The notes below the pieces were generated by a model. That model was not told the DNA's origin, did no database searches, and saw only the letters and a list, made by a program, of their open reading frames with translations. Shown piece by piece: positions 6,169-12,435 of a stretch of DNA of 33,472 bases (positions within the stretch are counted from its first letter, which is position 1; each line of letters starts with the position of its first letter). Source of the DNA: a virus. The position numbers were made by a program, and so were the translations under genes. The DNA is taken from positions 1-33,472 of the IMG/VR virus record IMGVR_UViG_3300046507_000337; one strand, 5' to 3'.

Positions 6169-6190
6169 CACCTCCCAAATTTGGGAGGTG
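6169..6190. repeat. Palindrome copy 4
   Basis: A perfect 22-bp inverted repeat between the terminator at 6202-6228 and the promoter at 6137-6166. Being past the terminator, it belongs to the downstream promoter rather than to the upstream gene's end. Confidence 0.95.
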
Positions 6191-6201
6191 CTCCAGGCAG
6201 C

Positions 6202-6228
6202 AAAAAACCCCCGGTTTCCCGGGGGTTC
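6202..6228 (-). terminator. Classical terminator
   Basis: AACCCCCGG and CCGGGGGTT form a stem with a short loop, followed on the - strand by a run of six T. It ends the gene whose stop is at 6233. Confidence 0.9.
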
Positions 6229-6232
6229 TCTG

Positions 6233-6418
6233 TCAGTCCTCGTAGTGCATCTTCACTCGCGCGTTGGGCCGGAGTTCCACGCCCCCGTACCCGAGAGGGA
6301 TCCAGACTGTTTCCTCGTCTGCGCTCGGCCTCCCCGCGAGGTAGGCGAGCCCGCCGAACTCCAGCCACTCCCCCGCCTTGATGTTCTTCGCTGCCTTGGT
6401 CTTGGGCCGTGCGTTCAC
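6233..6418 (-). CDS. Small protein of unknown function (61 aa)
   Basis: The GTG at 6416-6418 follows GGAG by 7 bases. The product starts MNARPKTKAAKNIKAGEWLE and continues with FGGLAYLAGRPSADEETVWI and PLGYGGVELRPNARVKMHYED. A lysine-rich start followed by beta strands recalls small phage proteins of about 60-70 residues with a single barrel; no function is inferred. It has its own palindrome-linked promoter and a strong terminator, so it is a one-gene transcription unit. Confidence 0.75.
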   Translation of the reverse strand: MNARPKTKAAKNIKAGEWLEFGGLAYLAGRPSADEETVWIPLGYGGVELRPNARVKMHYED

Positions 6419-6448
6419 TGTCTTGCTCCGTTCGTTTGGTGTGCCACC

Positions 6449-6478
6449 AGTAAAGCACGGTGCCGCGCCCCCATACAA
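6449..6478 (-). promoter_or_regulatory. Promoter next to palindrome copy 5
   Basis: TTGTAT (6473-6478), 18 bp, TTTACT (6449-6454) on the - strand. The -35 is 2 bp from the palindrome, and the predicted start is about 24 nt before the GTG at 6418. Confidence 0.65.
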
Positions 6479-6480
6479 CC

Positions 6481-6502
6481 CACCTCCCAAATTTGGGAGG
6501 TG
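6481..6502. repeat. Palindrome copy 5
   Basis: A perfect 22-bp inverted repeat placed between the upstream terminator (6512-6537) and the promoter at 6449-6478. Confidence 0.95.
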
Positions 6503-6511
6503 ACACGCAAG

Positions 6512-6537
6512 AAACCCCCCGCCGTAGCGAGGGGTTC
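6512..6537 (-). terminator. Terminator hairpin
   Basis: ACCCC and GGGGT arms around an 11-12-nt loop, followed by TTTC on the - strand, start 5 bp after the stop at 6543. Confidence 0.7.
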
Positions 6538-6542
6538 CCTGG

Positions 6543-6788
6543 TTACTTGCTGGCGTCCTTCCCGATCAGTTGGCTCAACATCGCGATGATCTGAGCTTGA
6601 CCGGTCTTAAGTTCCTTTACGTCCGTCCTCAGATCAGTGAGCTGAGCATGTACGGCCGTCCGGAACGAATCGAGTGAGGTGAGAACCTGTGCTGTGTTCA
6701 TCGCGTTTACCGCCTCTATGTGGCCAACCTTACGGTCGACCGCATCCACGCGCTGAGTCAGTGCCGCAAGTTCGTCGTGCTCGCTCAT
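6543..6788 (-). CDS. Small coiled-coil protein (81 aa)
   Basis: The ATG at 6786-6788 follows AGAGAGG. The whole product looks like a heptad-patterned helix (MSEHDELAALTQRVDAVDRK; LTDLRTDVKELKTGQAQIIA; MLSQLIGKDASK), so a parallel coiled-coil oligomer is likely. There is no membrane segment, which separates it from holin-associated proteins of similar length. It is alone between a 47-bp spacer and its terminator. Function unknown. Confidence 0.75.
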   Translation of the reverse strand: MSEHDELAALTQRVDAVDRKVGHIEAVNAMNTAQVLTSLDSFRTAVHAQLTDLRTDVKELKTGQAQIIAMLSQLIGKDASK

Positions 6789-6835
6789 TTGGCGCCTCTC
6801 TGGAGTTGTTGTTACGAGAGAACCATATCACAAGA

Positions 6836-7093
6836 TCAAGACGAGATGGCCTTGCGTGCCTCGATCTTGCGCTGCATGCACGCCTTGAAACTCGCGTCCC
6901 GCTCCTCTTGCGGGATTTCCTGCACGCTACCGGCGATGAGGGAGAACAGTTGGACGACGTCGGTGTGACGGAACTTGAGAGTCTTGCCGATCCCGCCCAT
7001 GGTGGTGATGTCGATCTCAAACGTGTACGTGTCGCCGTCCTTGACGGCCCGGACGTCGTCGGCCCACTTGACGTTTTCCTGATGACGGATCAT
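6836..7093 (-). CDS. Small protein of unknown function (85 aa)
   Basis: GGGAGGGG precedes the ATG at 7091-7093. It opens MIRHQENVKWADDVRAVKDG, with a beta section (DTYTFEIDITTMGGIGKTLKFRHTD) and two helices (VVQLFSLIAGSVQEI; ERDASFKACMQRKIEAR). A mixed alpha/beta domain; I do not recognise it. Palindrome copy 6 lies 46 bp upstream of the start. Confidence 0.75.
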   Translation of the reverse strand: MIRHQENVKWADDVRAVKDGDTYTFEIDITTMGGIGKTLKFRHTDVVQLFSLIAGSVQEIPQEERDASFKACMQRKIEARKAISS

Positions 7094-7138
7094 TTCCGCC
7101 CCTCCCTTGTTCAAAAACGATGGGGCCACCATACACAC

Positions 7139-7160
7139 CACCTCCCAAATTTGGGAGGTC
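7139..7160. repeat. Palindrome copy 6
   Basis: Inverted repeat with 20 perfectly symmetric bases; the outermost pair is broken (C at 7160). On the - strand GTGTAT lies at the -35 position 2 bp away, but no good -10 is at the expected distance, so the promoter is weak or atypical. Confidence 0.9.
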
Positions 7161-7240
7161 CTCAGTGTGGTGCGCGTCACATTACAGAGCGTTGCCGCCG
7201 GCATTTCGGAGAGTGATAATCGCAGGTCAGAGGGCATAAA

Positions 7241-7268
7241 AACACCCCCGGCGGGTACCGGGGGTGTT
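7241..7268 (-). terminator. Terminator of the deaminase gene
   Basis: AACACCCCCGG and CCGGGGGTGTT form a perfect 11-bp stem with a 6-nt loop, 2 bp past the stop at 7271, followed by TTT on the - strand. Confidence 0.9.
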
Positions 7269-7270
7269 CC

Positions 7271-7741
7271 TCATGGACGCTCGTACTCTGTGATGGGTGT
7301 CACAACCCGCTGAATGCCGCACGCCCGAATCAGCGTCCAGCACCCCGGGCACGGCTCGCGCGTCACGTACAGGGTTGCGCCGACTAGCTCACCCGGCGGA
7401 GTGTGCCGAATGGCATTGCGCTCCGCATGGTCGGCCACGCAGTTCGCATAGTCGCTGTCCGGCTCGACCGCATCCGGGCATGGCCACCCCTTACCGCATA
7501 GGCAGTTATGCAGCCCCACCAGGTTAGGCAACGGCATGCGCGTGTGCTTTCCGCGCGGGCACGCACCCGCTGAGGCACAACCGGGCACCCCGGGCGGAGC
7601 ACCGTTGTAACCGGTCCCCCGTACCTCGTTGGCAGCGTTCACGAGGACGGCACCGACTTGAGACCGGGTGCAGTCGGCGCGAGTCGCTGCCCATGCCGCA
7701 CCGGCGAGAAAGTACGCGTCCCAGGTTGGGCGGTCGGTCAA
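7271..7741 (-). CDS. Deoxycytidylate (dCMP) deaminase
   Basis: 156 residues of the cytidine/deoxycytidylate deaminase family, which turns dCMP into dUMP for thymidylate synthesis. The zinc site is visible: His105-Ala-Glu107 (DHAERNA) and PCPGC (Cys131, Cys134). An insertion with several Cys (GCASAGACPRG, NCLCGKGWPCPD; residues 55-90) is typical of phage dCMP deaminases with an extra zinc. A TTG start at 7741 is taken because AGGGGA precedes it and it lies 6 bp after the stop of the gene before. Together with ThyX 530 bp upstream it forms a dCMP to dUMP to dTMP route. It ends in a strong terminator. Confidence 0.92.
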   Translation of the reverse strand: MTDRPTWDAYFLAGAAWAATRADCTRSQVGAVLVNAANEVRGTGYNGAPPGVPGCASAGACPRGKHTRMPLPNLVGLHNCLCGKGWPCPDAVEPDSDYANCVADHAERNAIRHTPPGELVGATLYVTREPCPGCWTLIRACGIQRVVTPITEYERP

Positions 7742-7749
7742 CGGGTCCC

Positions 7750-7950
7750 CTAGAAGTAAGTGATCCGGCGCTTACGGGCCTCAGCGTCGACGAGGGCCGC
7801 TAGCGCATAGAACGCGTCGAGTTGCTCAGCGTCATAGCCTCGTTCGTGCTCAAGTTCCGCGTGCCGGTCTTTGTCGCGCCATTCGGCGACCATATCGACG
7901 AGGACGGAAACCTGATCGCGCGTCAAGGGCTTAAAGGGATTTACGCTCAC
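7750..7950 (-). CDS. Small protein of unknown function (66 aa)
   Basis: Starts at one of two close GTG codons (7950 or 7956) inside the end of the upstream gene; the AAAGG at 7961-7966 fits 7950 better. The protein reads MSVNPFKPLTRDQVSVLVDM, then a helical EWRDKDRHAELEHERGYDAE and a Tyr/Leu-rich second helix ending in a basic RKRRITYF. It overlaps the gene before it and is followed 8 bp later by the deaminase, so it is part of the ThyX-deaminase operon. No function inferred. Confidence 0.65.
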   Translation of the reverse strand: MSVNPFKPLTRDQVSVLVDMVAEWRDKDRHAELEHERGYDAEQLDAFYALAALVDAEARKRRITYF

Positions 7951-8266
7951 GCTCACGCACCTTTCGGATGAGTCGCTCAACGGCGTCTCGATCATTCGCG
8001 CCCGGCTTGTACTGCTCACGCAACCACTTGCGTGCCTCAGCGGCGAATGCCGCAGCGTCGGTTATCGGATTCAGACCCTCAACGCTGTACACGTCCTCAA
8101 ACGGCGACGGGCAGGAACACCCGCTATCGGTCTGCCAGAAAAGGGCCCCGTCCTCGTCACGCTGCCATACGGCCAACATGTAGAACGCATACGAGCCTGC
8201 CGTGTCGACGTCACCAATGATCGTGAGGCCGAACTTTTCTGGGGTGTAGTAGACGTCATCGAGCAT
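7931..8266 (-). CDS. Conserved phage protein with SGCSCPSPFED signature (111 aa)
   Basis: The ATG at 8264-8266 uses GGAGG located inside the ThyX stop region, 3 bp after the ThyX gene. The sequence MLDDVYYTPEKFGLTIIGDV, VWQRDEDGALFWQTDSG and GCSCPSPFEDVYS is a pattern I recall from a widespread actinophage family of unknown function (a DUF7574-type domain; the number is from memory). Asp/Ser/Cys clusters hint at metal binding. The C-terminal 40 residues form a charged helix. Position between thyX and the deaminase suggests a link to nucleotide metabolism, but that is inference. Confidence 0.8.
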   Translation of the reverse strand: MLDDVYYTPEKFGLTIIGDVDTAGSYAFYMLAVWQRDEDGALFWQTDSGCSCPSPFEDVYSVEGLNPITDAAAFAAEARKWLREQYKPGANDRDAVERLIRKVRERERKSL

Positions 8267-8269
8267 AGG

Positions 8270-8968
8270 TCAGCCTCCGTAAGGTTCGGTCGGAATGTCT
8301 TGCACGCTTCCCGGGGCGAGTCGCCTCAGGTTGCCGAGGATGAGCCCGGCGAACTCTCGGATCTCAGCGTCAGCCGCTACGTGCCAACGCTTGCCGAGCA
8401 CATCGCGCCATGCACGCAGGTTGCCGGTAACGATCATGTCGACCGGGGCAGCGTTCGGCAGCACTGCGCGCGCCGCTTCCCTCGCAGCCTTACGGCTTAG
8501 CCCTCTCCCCCGCAGCGTCTCGACGTAGTCCTCATACGCCTTGACGGCACGGTCATACTCGCGCTCAAGGTGCTCAGCCATCCCGGGCACCTCGACGACG
8601 GCGGGAGGTATCACGGGCCGCGTAGCGCTGTAGTCGACGTATCGCTGAGACACGACCGAGAAACTCAAGTGCCGATGCCTCGTCAACTCCGTTAGGAGCG
8701 CCCGACTTACGCCCCGGACAAGGAACGTCGCAGACGCATGTTCCATGACGCTGAAATGCCCTTGAGCGATGATGTTCGCGAGGTAGTCAGGGTTAGCGGC
8801 CGTCGCCGCATTCTTCCGGCCGAAGGACTTGTAACAGATGCGCCCCGCAGCCTCCCCGAGCGCGTCAAGGTCGGTCGCTTGCTCCTCGCCCTCGAACACC
8901 TCGTACCCGTAGGCCCTACGCATCACGTACTCATTGACGAGCGTTGCAGCTAGCACATCGACGTGCAA
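8270..8968 (-). CDS. thyX: Flavin-dependent thymidylate synthase
   Basis: 232 residues. It makes dTMP from dUMP with methylene-tetrahydrofolate, FAD and NADPH. The family signature is clear: [14 protein letters not shown] at residues 97-110 (RHRxxSxxxxSxRY), preceded by a His/Glu stretch ([10 protein letters not shown]) that contacts FAD. Length is normal for ThyX. The start is TTG at 8966-8968, preceded by AGGGGAGAG; no ATG fits better. Palindrome copy 7 lies 22 bp upstream, too close to the start for the usual downstream promoter. The three genes after it (to 7271) are packed head to tail and read as one operon. Confidence 0.95.
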   Translation of the reverse strand: MHVDVLAATLVNEYVMRRAYGYEVFEGEEQATDLDALGEAAGRICYKSFGRKNAATAANPDYLANIIAQGHFSVMEHASATFLVRGVSRALLTELTRHRHLSFSVVSQRYVDYSATRPVIPPAVVEVPGMAEHLEREYDRAVKAYEDYVETLRGRGLSRKAAREAARAVLPNAAPVDMIVTGNLRAWRDVLGKRWHVAADAEIREFAGLILGNLRRLAPGSVQDIPTEPYGG

Positions 8969-8990
8969 AGTCTCTCCCCTACCAAGGAAG

Positions 8991-9012
8991 CACCTCCCAA
9001 ATTTGGGAGGTG
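8991..9012. repeat. Palindrome copy 7, extended dyad
   Basis: A perfect 22-bp palindrome, with flanking GGAAG/CTTCC extending the symmetry to 32 bp (8986-9017). It lies between the stop at 9024 and the thyX TTG, in a 55-bp gap with no room for a promoter downstream of it. Confidence 0.95.
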
Positions 9013-9023
9013 CTTCCCGTTGA

Positions 9024-9590
9024 TCAGTACCAGTGCGGCGAGCGCGAAAGCCAGGCAGCGTAAGCCTTGGCAGGTGACCCGTAGTTCCGGGCTATGTAGT
9101 CGAGCATCCAAGTGAGTTGCCCGCCGATCGGCGTACCGACCCCGTTCGGCAACTTGCTACAGGGCAGCGCTTGAGGTAGCCCGCACGCCCCGGACGAGGG
9201 GTTGACGGCGCGGGAGTTCCATCCCGCCTCCCCCATTTCCAGCGCGTTGAACGCCGACCACTGTCCGCCCCATCCACGCTGCGCAAGCATTGCCTTGGCT
9301 AGCGCCTTGGCTGCAATGGGCCGCACGTCCAGCGGTCGGGAGGTGCTCCTCGTCGCGCGTGGCGTTGCCCGCTTGGCAGGCTTCGGCGTGACCGTCGGTC
9401 GGGCCTTGCGGTGGACCCTAGGGCGAGCCTTGGGAGTTGCCGTGACGGTAGCCGTAACGGTCACTGTGGGGGTCGGTACGGGCTTAGGATCATCGGCCGC
9501 AGCACTCACCCCGATGCCGACTCCCGCGACCGCTGTAAGGGCGACGAGGCCCGTTGTCAGTCCGATGGGGACGAGGTTCCATGTCCTCAC
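9024..9590 (-). CDS. Secreted lytic transglycosylase-like protein
   Basis: 188 residues: a signal peptide or N-terminal anchor ([26 protein letters not shown]), a Thr/Pro/Lys-rich linker of about 60 residues, then a C-terminal domain of about 90 residues ([58 protein letters not shown]) matching the lysozyme-like fold of soluble transglycosylases, with the conserved Glu after ALE/GEAGW. It should cleave or bind cell-wall glycan outside the membrane. The GTG overlaps the stop of the gene before (GTGA). It is not in the lysis cassette but between replication genes and thyX, so a role in lysogeny, exclusion or host-wall modification should be considered. Confidence 0.8.
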   Translation of the reverse strand: MRTWNLVPIGLTTGLVALTAVAGVGIGVSAAADDPKPVPTPTVTVTATVTATPKARPRVHRKARPTVTPKPAKRATPRATRSTSRPLDVRPIAAKALAKAMLAQRGWGGQWSAFNALEMGEAGWNSRAVNPSSGACGLPQALPCSKLPNGVGTPIGGQLTWMLDYIARNYGSPAKAYAAWLSRSPHWY

Positions 9591-9934
9591 AGCCCATCAC
9601 CCGCAAGGAAGCGCGCGAGGATGACTATGTCCTCGGCCTCGTGCTCCGCGCCGGTCAACAGTCCGCGAGCGACCCGCCAAATGTCGGCGCGATCGGCGAT
9701 GTACTCCGTATCGCTGCGCTCGGCGGCAGGCTCACTCAGTTCGGTAACGGTGCCGTTACCTGTGATGTCGTCCGCCTCATCCGCAAGGGTGATCAAGATA
9801 CGTGCTAGATCACGCGCGGAGGATGCGTCGAGGAACGCTGTTTCCATGCCGAAGATGAGCCGTAGCTCGCCGTCGTTGTCGAGGATGACGGAGAGGCGCC
9901 CGAGAGGACGCTCAAGATCTGTTCGCTTAGACAC
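9587..9934 (-). CDS. Protein of unknown function (115 aa)
   Basis: The GTG at 9932-9934 follows AGGGG by 8 bases. The N-terminal half (LGRLSVILDNDGELRLIFGM, DASSARDLARILITLADEAD) reads as a strand-helix domain; the C-terminal half is acidic and helical (AERSDTEYIADRADIWRVAR). There is no signal peptide or zinc motif. It overlaps the transglycosylase-like gene by GTGA and follows the previous gene by 10 bp, so all are cotranscribed. I do not recognise it. Confidence 0.75.
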   Translation of the reverse strand: MSKRTDLERPLGRLSVILDNDGELRLIFGMETAFLDASSARDLARILITLADEADDITGNGTVTELSEPAAERSDTEYIADRADIWRVARGLLTGAEHEAEDIVILARFLAGDGL

Positions 9935-9944
9935 TCAGCGGCCC

Positions 9945-10226
9945 CTATCGGAGAAAAGACGGGGACGACCCGTAAGCGGCGCGGACGGCGCCCGAGGGCG
10001 AGGCGTGATGCGTAATGGGGTACTGCGCGGTGTTCACCGCATCCGCATTGCGAATCAGCCACTCACCGAGCGCCTTGGCTTCGGTCGGGGTCATCTTGGC
10101 CCGGTCGCCCACAACGGCGAGGGAGACATGTCCCGGCTCGCGGTCGTTGTGCCAGGCAAGCACCCGCCCACCCTTTTCGGCCGTGAGTTCAGCCTTGACC
10201 TCTCGCGTTTCCTTGAGGTTCGTCAT
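9945..10226 (-). CDS. Protein of unknown function (93 aa)
   Basis: The ATG at 10224-10226 is 4 bp after the TAG of the upstream 54-codon gene, whose end supplies GGGATTAGGAAG as binding site, so coupling decides the start. The protein reads MTNLKETREVKAELTAEKGG, VLAWHNDREPGHVSLAVVGD and TPTEAKALGEWLIRNADAVN. It looks like a small alpha/beta domain and I recall similar sequences in Streptomyces phages without a function. Confidence 0.75.
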   Translation of the reverse strand: MTNLKETREVKAELTAEKGGRVLAWHNDREPGHVSLAVVGDRAKMTPTEAKALGEWLIRNADAVNTAQYPITHHASPSGAVRAAYGSSPSFLR

Positions 10227-10230
10227 CTTC

Positions 10231-10395
10231 CTAATCCCACCCATGTTCGTTCGCCTCGTCGTCGTGTTCGTCGAGCAAGCGGGAGAGGCTGAGGCTTTCC
10301 AGCGCCTCAAGCCTCTCCGCTGATTCCCTCACTCCGAGCGTCGGGTGCGCACCGGAGTCAATCTCGTCAAGCGCGGGCATAAATCGCTTGCCCAT
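10231..10395 (-). CDS. Small acidic protein (54 aa)
   Basis: A short frame, MGKRFMPALDEIDSGAHPTL, then a helical GVRESAERLEALESLSLSRL and an acidic LLDEHDDEANEHGWD. The ATG at 10393-10395 has no strong binding site and starts 31 bp after the previous stop. Support comes from its position: it fills the gap between two well-marked genes on the same strand and its TAG is coupled to the next ATG. Function unknown. Confidence 0.6.
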   Translation of the reverse strand: MGKRFMPALDEIDSGAHPTLGVRESAERLEALESLSLSRLLDEHDDEANEHGWD

Positions 10396-10426
10396 GTCAG
10401 GCTCGCTTTCCGGTCCCGCCGCTGGT

Positions 10427-10603
10427 TTACGAAAGCGCGGTCTCAGCCACCACGAGAGCGGCGATCAGTGGACCGGCCTCCGCGAGGCTCTTACGAACCG
10501 TGGCGGTGACCTCGTCGTTGCGGTTGTAGTGGATGAACTCAACGGTGTCCGCGTCGGTGCGGATGTACTGGATACGGCCACCGCCGGGAAGGGTGTAAGT
10601 CAT
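10427..10603 (-). CDS. Small protein of unknown function (58 aa)
   Basis: AGGAGA lies 8 bases before the ATG at 10601-10603. The product MTYTLPGGGRIQYIRTDADT, VEFIHYNRNDEVTATVRKSL, AEAGPLIAALVVAETALS has a beta hairpin and a helix with an Ala-rich end; the C-terminus might associate with a membrane but is short. It is downstream of the tRNA at 10636-10710 in the same direction, so the tRNA and this gene may share a transcript. Confidence 0.7.
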   Translation of the reverse strand: MTYTLPGGGRIQYIRTDADTVEFIHYNRNDEVTATVRKSLAEAGPLIAALVVAETALS

Positions 10604-10635
10604 TTCTGTTTCTCCTCTGATTTGGTGGTGCGGAG

Positions 10636-10710
10636 CGCCCCGGGCGGGATTCGAACCCGCAGCCTCCCCCTTGAATGGCGGGGGTGTTCTGCCGCTTGAA
10701 CTACCGGGGC
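10636..10710 (-). tRNA. tRNA with a 9-nt anticodon loop
   Basis: Acceptor GCCCCGG/CCGGGGC (perfect), D arm GTTC-AAGCGGCA-GAAC, anticodon stem CCCCC/GGGGG, and T arm GCGGG-TTCGAAT-CCCGC (perfect). The anticodon loop is GCCATTCAA, nine bases rather than seven, so the anticodon cannot be read off with confidence (TTC, CAT and ATT are all possible). CCA is not encoded. All other arms are intact, so decay is unlikely and the large loop could be functional. Confidence 0.8.
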
Positions 10711-10722
10711 GGTACTTAGGTG

Positions 10723-10740
10723 TGAGAGGGCGTCTCTAGC
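10723..10740 (-). repeat. GAGA hairpin, copy at 10.7 kb
   Basis: On the - strand exactly GCTAGAGACGCCCTCTCA. Its TAG is the stop codon of the gene ending at 10736, and it leads into the tRNA at 10710. Confidence 0.85.
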
Positions 10741-11077
10741 GCGCCTCGTAGCCCGCTATCCGGCCGTCGGCGTAGTGCACGAACACTTCCGGCGTGTCCT
10801 TGCCCAGCGAGAGCCGGTATTCCTCGTCCACGGGCTCGCCGTAGATGATCGGTGTGTCGGTGCCCGAGTGCGCCCACGCCCGGTACCAGCGGTCGCCGCA
10901 GCAACTGCAATCCGGTCCGTAGTCGTCGGCGCCGTCGAAGTAGAGGCCGATCCGTCCGGCACGGTCGTTGGCCTCGTCCTCGTTGCGCGCCTCAACGATC
11001 ACGTGCCGCCCGATACCGCGCGACGCGTCATAGTCGAAACCGCCGCCGCTGTTGTTTTGGTTGAACTCGAAGAACAC
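10736..11077 (-). CDS. Conserved phage protein, MFFEFNQNNSGG family (113 aa)
   Basis: The start is GTG at 11075-11077, after AGGAGA. The N-terminus MFFEFNQNNSGGGFDYDASR, the repeating EANDRAGRIGLYFDGADDYG and the knuckle DCSCCGDRWYRAW form a family I recall as common in phages of actinobacteria and other hosts, of unknown function. The two adjacent Cys pairs could bind zinc. The gene's own stop codon is inside the GAGA hairpin. Role in the cell unknown. Confidence 0.85.
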   Translation of the reverse strand: MFFEFNQNNSGGGFDYDASRGIGRHVIVEARNEDEANDRAGRIGLYFDGADDYGPDCSCCGDRWYRAWAHSGTDTPIIYGEPVDEEYRLSLGKDTPEVFVHYADGRIAGYEAR

Positions 11078-11114
11078 TGAATTTCTCCTCTGTGCGGGTG
11101 TCTCTGATTTGGTC

Positions 11115-11132
11115 TGAGAGGGCGTCTCTAGC
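11115..11132 (-). repeat. GAGA hairpin, copy at 11.1 kb
   Basis: GCTAGAGACGCCCTCTCA on the - strand, 2 bp after the stop of the 35-residue gene and 38 bp before the GTG at 11077. Here the TAG is not in the frame of the previous gene. Confidence 0.85.
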
Positions 11133-11134
11133 CC

Positions 11135-11242
11135 CTAGCGGGAGTAAATGCCGAGGGACTGAAACAGGAGTGTCAACACGAACACGACCGTGCCTAGGCC
11201 CGTGAACCACACCCAATGGGCCACCCACCACGGGTCACGCAT
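11135..11242 (-). CDS. Small membrane protein (35 aa)
   Basis: The ATG at 11240-11242 overlaps the end of the sigma factor gene by 8 bp. The protein MRDPWWVAHWVWFTGLGTVV FVLTLLFQSLGIYSR has one long hydrophobic segment (about residues 10-31) with an N-terminal Trp-rich interface and Arg at the C-terminus. It is shorter than usual annotation cut-offs. A membrane-anchored partner or toxin-like peptide is possible; no function is inferred. Confidence 0.65.
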   Translation of the reverse strand: MRDPWWVAHWVWFTGLGTVVFVLTLLFQSLGIYSR

Positions 11243-12038
11243 TGAGGAGCGCCTCACCCTTGTTGCGGAGCGTCTCCAGCGCTTGCGCCCGGGTGTTGCC
11301 GACCGTGCTCCGCGTGATCCCCAGGTACGCGGCAATCTCGTTGTCGTCCTCAAAGAACGGCACGGGGTCAATGCCGTACGTGGCCTTGAGAATGAACCTG
11401 CGCCGCTCAGAGGTGAGCGCGAGGAGCGCGTGAGCGAGATCCTTGTTCCTCTGACGCTGCCCGGCGGCGATGTCGGAAGCCTCGACGAGGTCCTCAGGCA
11501 CCCCGTAGCCGTACGGGTCGGCGATGAGGTCCCCCAGGGTCGCCGCTCCCCCGTCGGTGTCCTCAGCGGGCATATCGAGGCTCGCAGCGCCCTCCCAAGC
11601 GAGGCGGGTAGCGCGGGCAAGCTCCGGGCTCAAACGGCGCTTCTCGCCGGACACAGTGCACAGACGCTCAGCGGCTCGCACGTCGCCCTCAGCGATGCTC
11701 AGGCAGCGCGTGAACGTCTTCATTGCCTCGTGCCCGACCCCGGGGCGAGTGACTCGGCGCATCTCGTCGTCCAGCGCGCCGGATATCGAGCGGTAGAGGT
11801 AGGTGGTGAAGACGGCACCGTTGCGGCCCTCATAGTCCCGTACGGCCTCCCACACGGTCAGCCGGGCGTGCTGCTCCATGTCCTCGACGAGGTCAAGGCG
11901 GGAAGCCTTGCGGCAAGCGTCGTACGAGAGTTTCTTAACCATGCCCTCGGTGCCGTCGATGATCGTGCGGCAAGCCGTCGCGTCGTTGTTCTTCGCGTTG
12001 ATGACGTCGTCGGCGGTGATCGTGGGGTAGCTCGACAT
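11235..12038 (-). CDS. Phage-encoded sigma factor, sigma-70-like
   Basis: 267 residues. A region 2-like helix bundle (residues about 40-96: SRLDLVEDMEQHARLTVWEA, VFTTYLYRSISGALDDEMRR) and a C-terminal region 4 helix-turn-helix (about 205-260: LLALTSERRRFILKATYGID, NEIAAYLGITRSTVGNTRAQ) are plain. The 100-residue middle is poorly conserved. AAGGA precedes the ATG at 12036-12038. It would direct host RNA polymerase to phage promoters, perhaps those of the late or palindrome-linked units. Its 5' leader contains a GAGA hairpin and a 370-bp gene-free stretch with long inverted repeats, so its own expression is probably controlled. Confidence 0.85.
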   Translation of the reverse strand: MSSYPTITADDVINAKNNDATACRTIIDGTEGMVKKLSYDACRKASRLDLVEDMEQHARLTVWEAVRDYEGRNGAVFTTYLYRSISGALDDEMRRVTRPGVGHEAMKTFTRCLSIAEGDVRAAERLCTVSGEKRRLSPELARATRLAWEGAASLDMPAEDTDGGAATLGDLIADPYGYGVPEDLVEASDIAAGQRQRNKDLAHALLALTSERRRFILKATYGIDPVPFFEDDNEIAAYLGITRSTVGNTRAQALETLRNKGEALLNA

Positions 12039-12076
12039 GTGCTCTGTTCCTTCCGGGGGACCTCGTTACTGAGGTC

Positions 12077-12094
12077 TGAGAGGGCGTCTCTAGC
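12077..12094 (-). repeat. GAGA hairpin in the sigma factor leader
   Basis: GCTAGAGACGCCCTCTCA, 39 bp before the sigma factor ATG and with no gene ending here. This shows the element belongs to leaders and is not merely a gene-end signal. Confidence 0.85.
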
Positions 12095-12435
12095 CCGGAA
12101 GGGGGCGCAAGTGGTGACGTGCGTCACACGAGGATTTGACCGAGGGCGTGACGGATCACGCGCCTAGGTTCCTTCCGGGTGGTGCACGGCGATTCCGCTT
12201 GCGCATCGGCATGTCGTCGTGTTCAGCACTACACACCCAGTTCGGTAGGTGGTGCTAGTGCGGTTGTTAGGTGCTGTGGAGACCGAGTTGAGGTCGTAAA
12301 GGATGTGTGAGATGCACGTACCGATACGTGACTCATCCCCTGGCATGACGTCAGGTGTCGTGAGTGACTCGACAGTTACGCGGCGGTAGCCAGAACCGAA
12401 AAAGGTGAGCGATTCTCATGTTTTTGCTCAACTCG
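12094..12435. other. Gene-free stretch rich in inverted repeats upstream of the sigma factor
   Basis: About 340 bp without a supportable gene. It holds CCCGGAAGG (12094-12102) and CCTTCCGGG (12171-12179), enclosing two smaller dyads: GTGACGTGCGTCAC (12114-12127) and GCGTGAcggaTCACGC (12146-12161). A - strand frame at 12164-12346 has no binding site and I do not accept it. The stretch looks like a long structured 5' leader and promoter of the sigma factor, or an origin region. Confidence 0.5.

Noticed and set aside
11190-12167. A 325-codon + strand open frame
   Set aside because: It is antisense to the sigma factor, which has clear family motifs and a good start; the + frame has no recognisable domain.
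12164-12346. A 60-codon - strand frame between the sigma factor and the HNH gene
   Set aside because: No binding site, low-complexity Thr/Ser/Cys-rich product, and it covers the regulatory inverted repeats.
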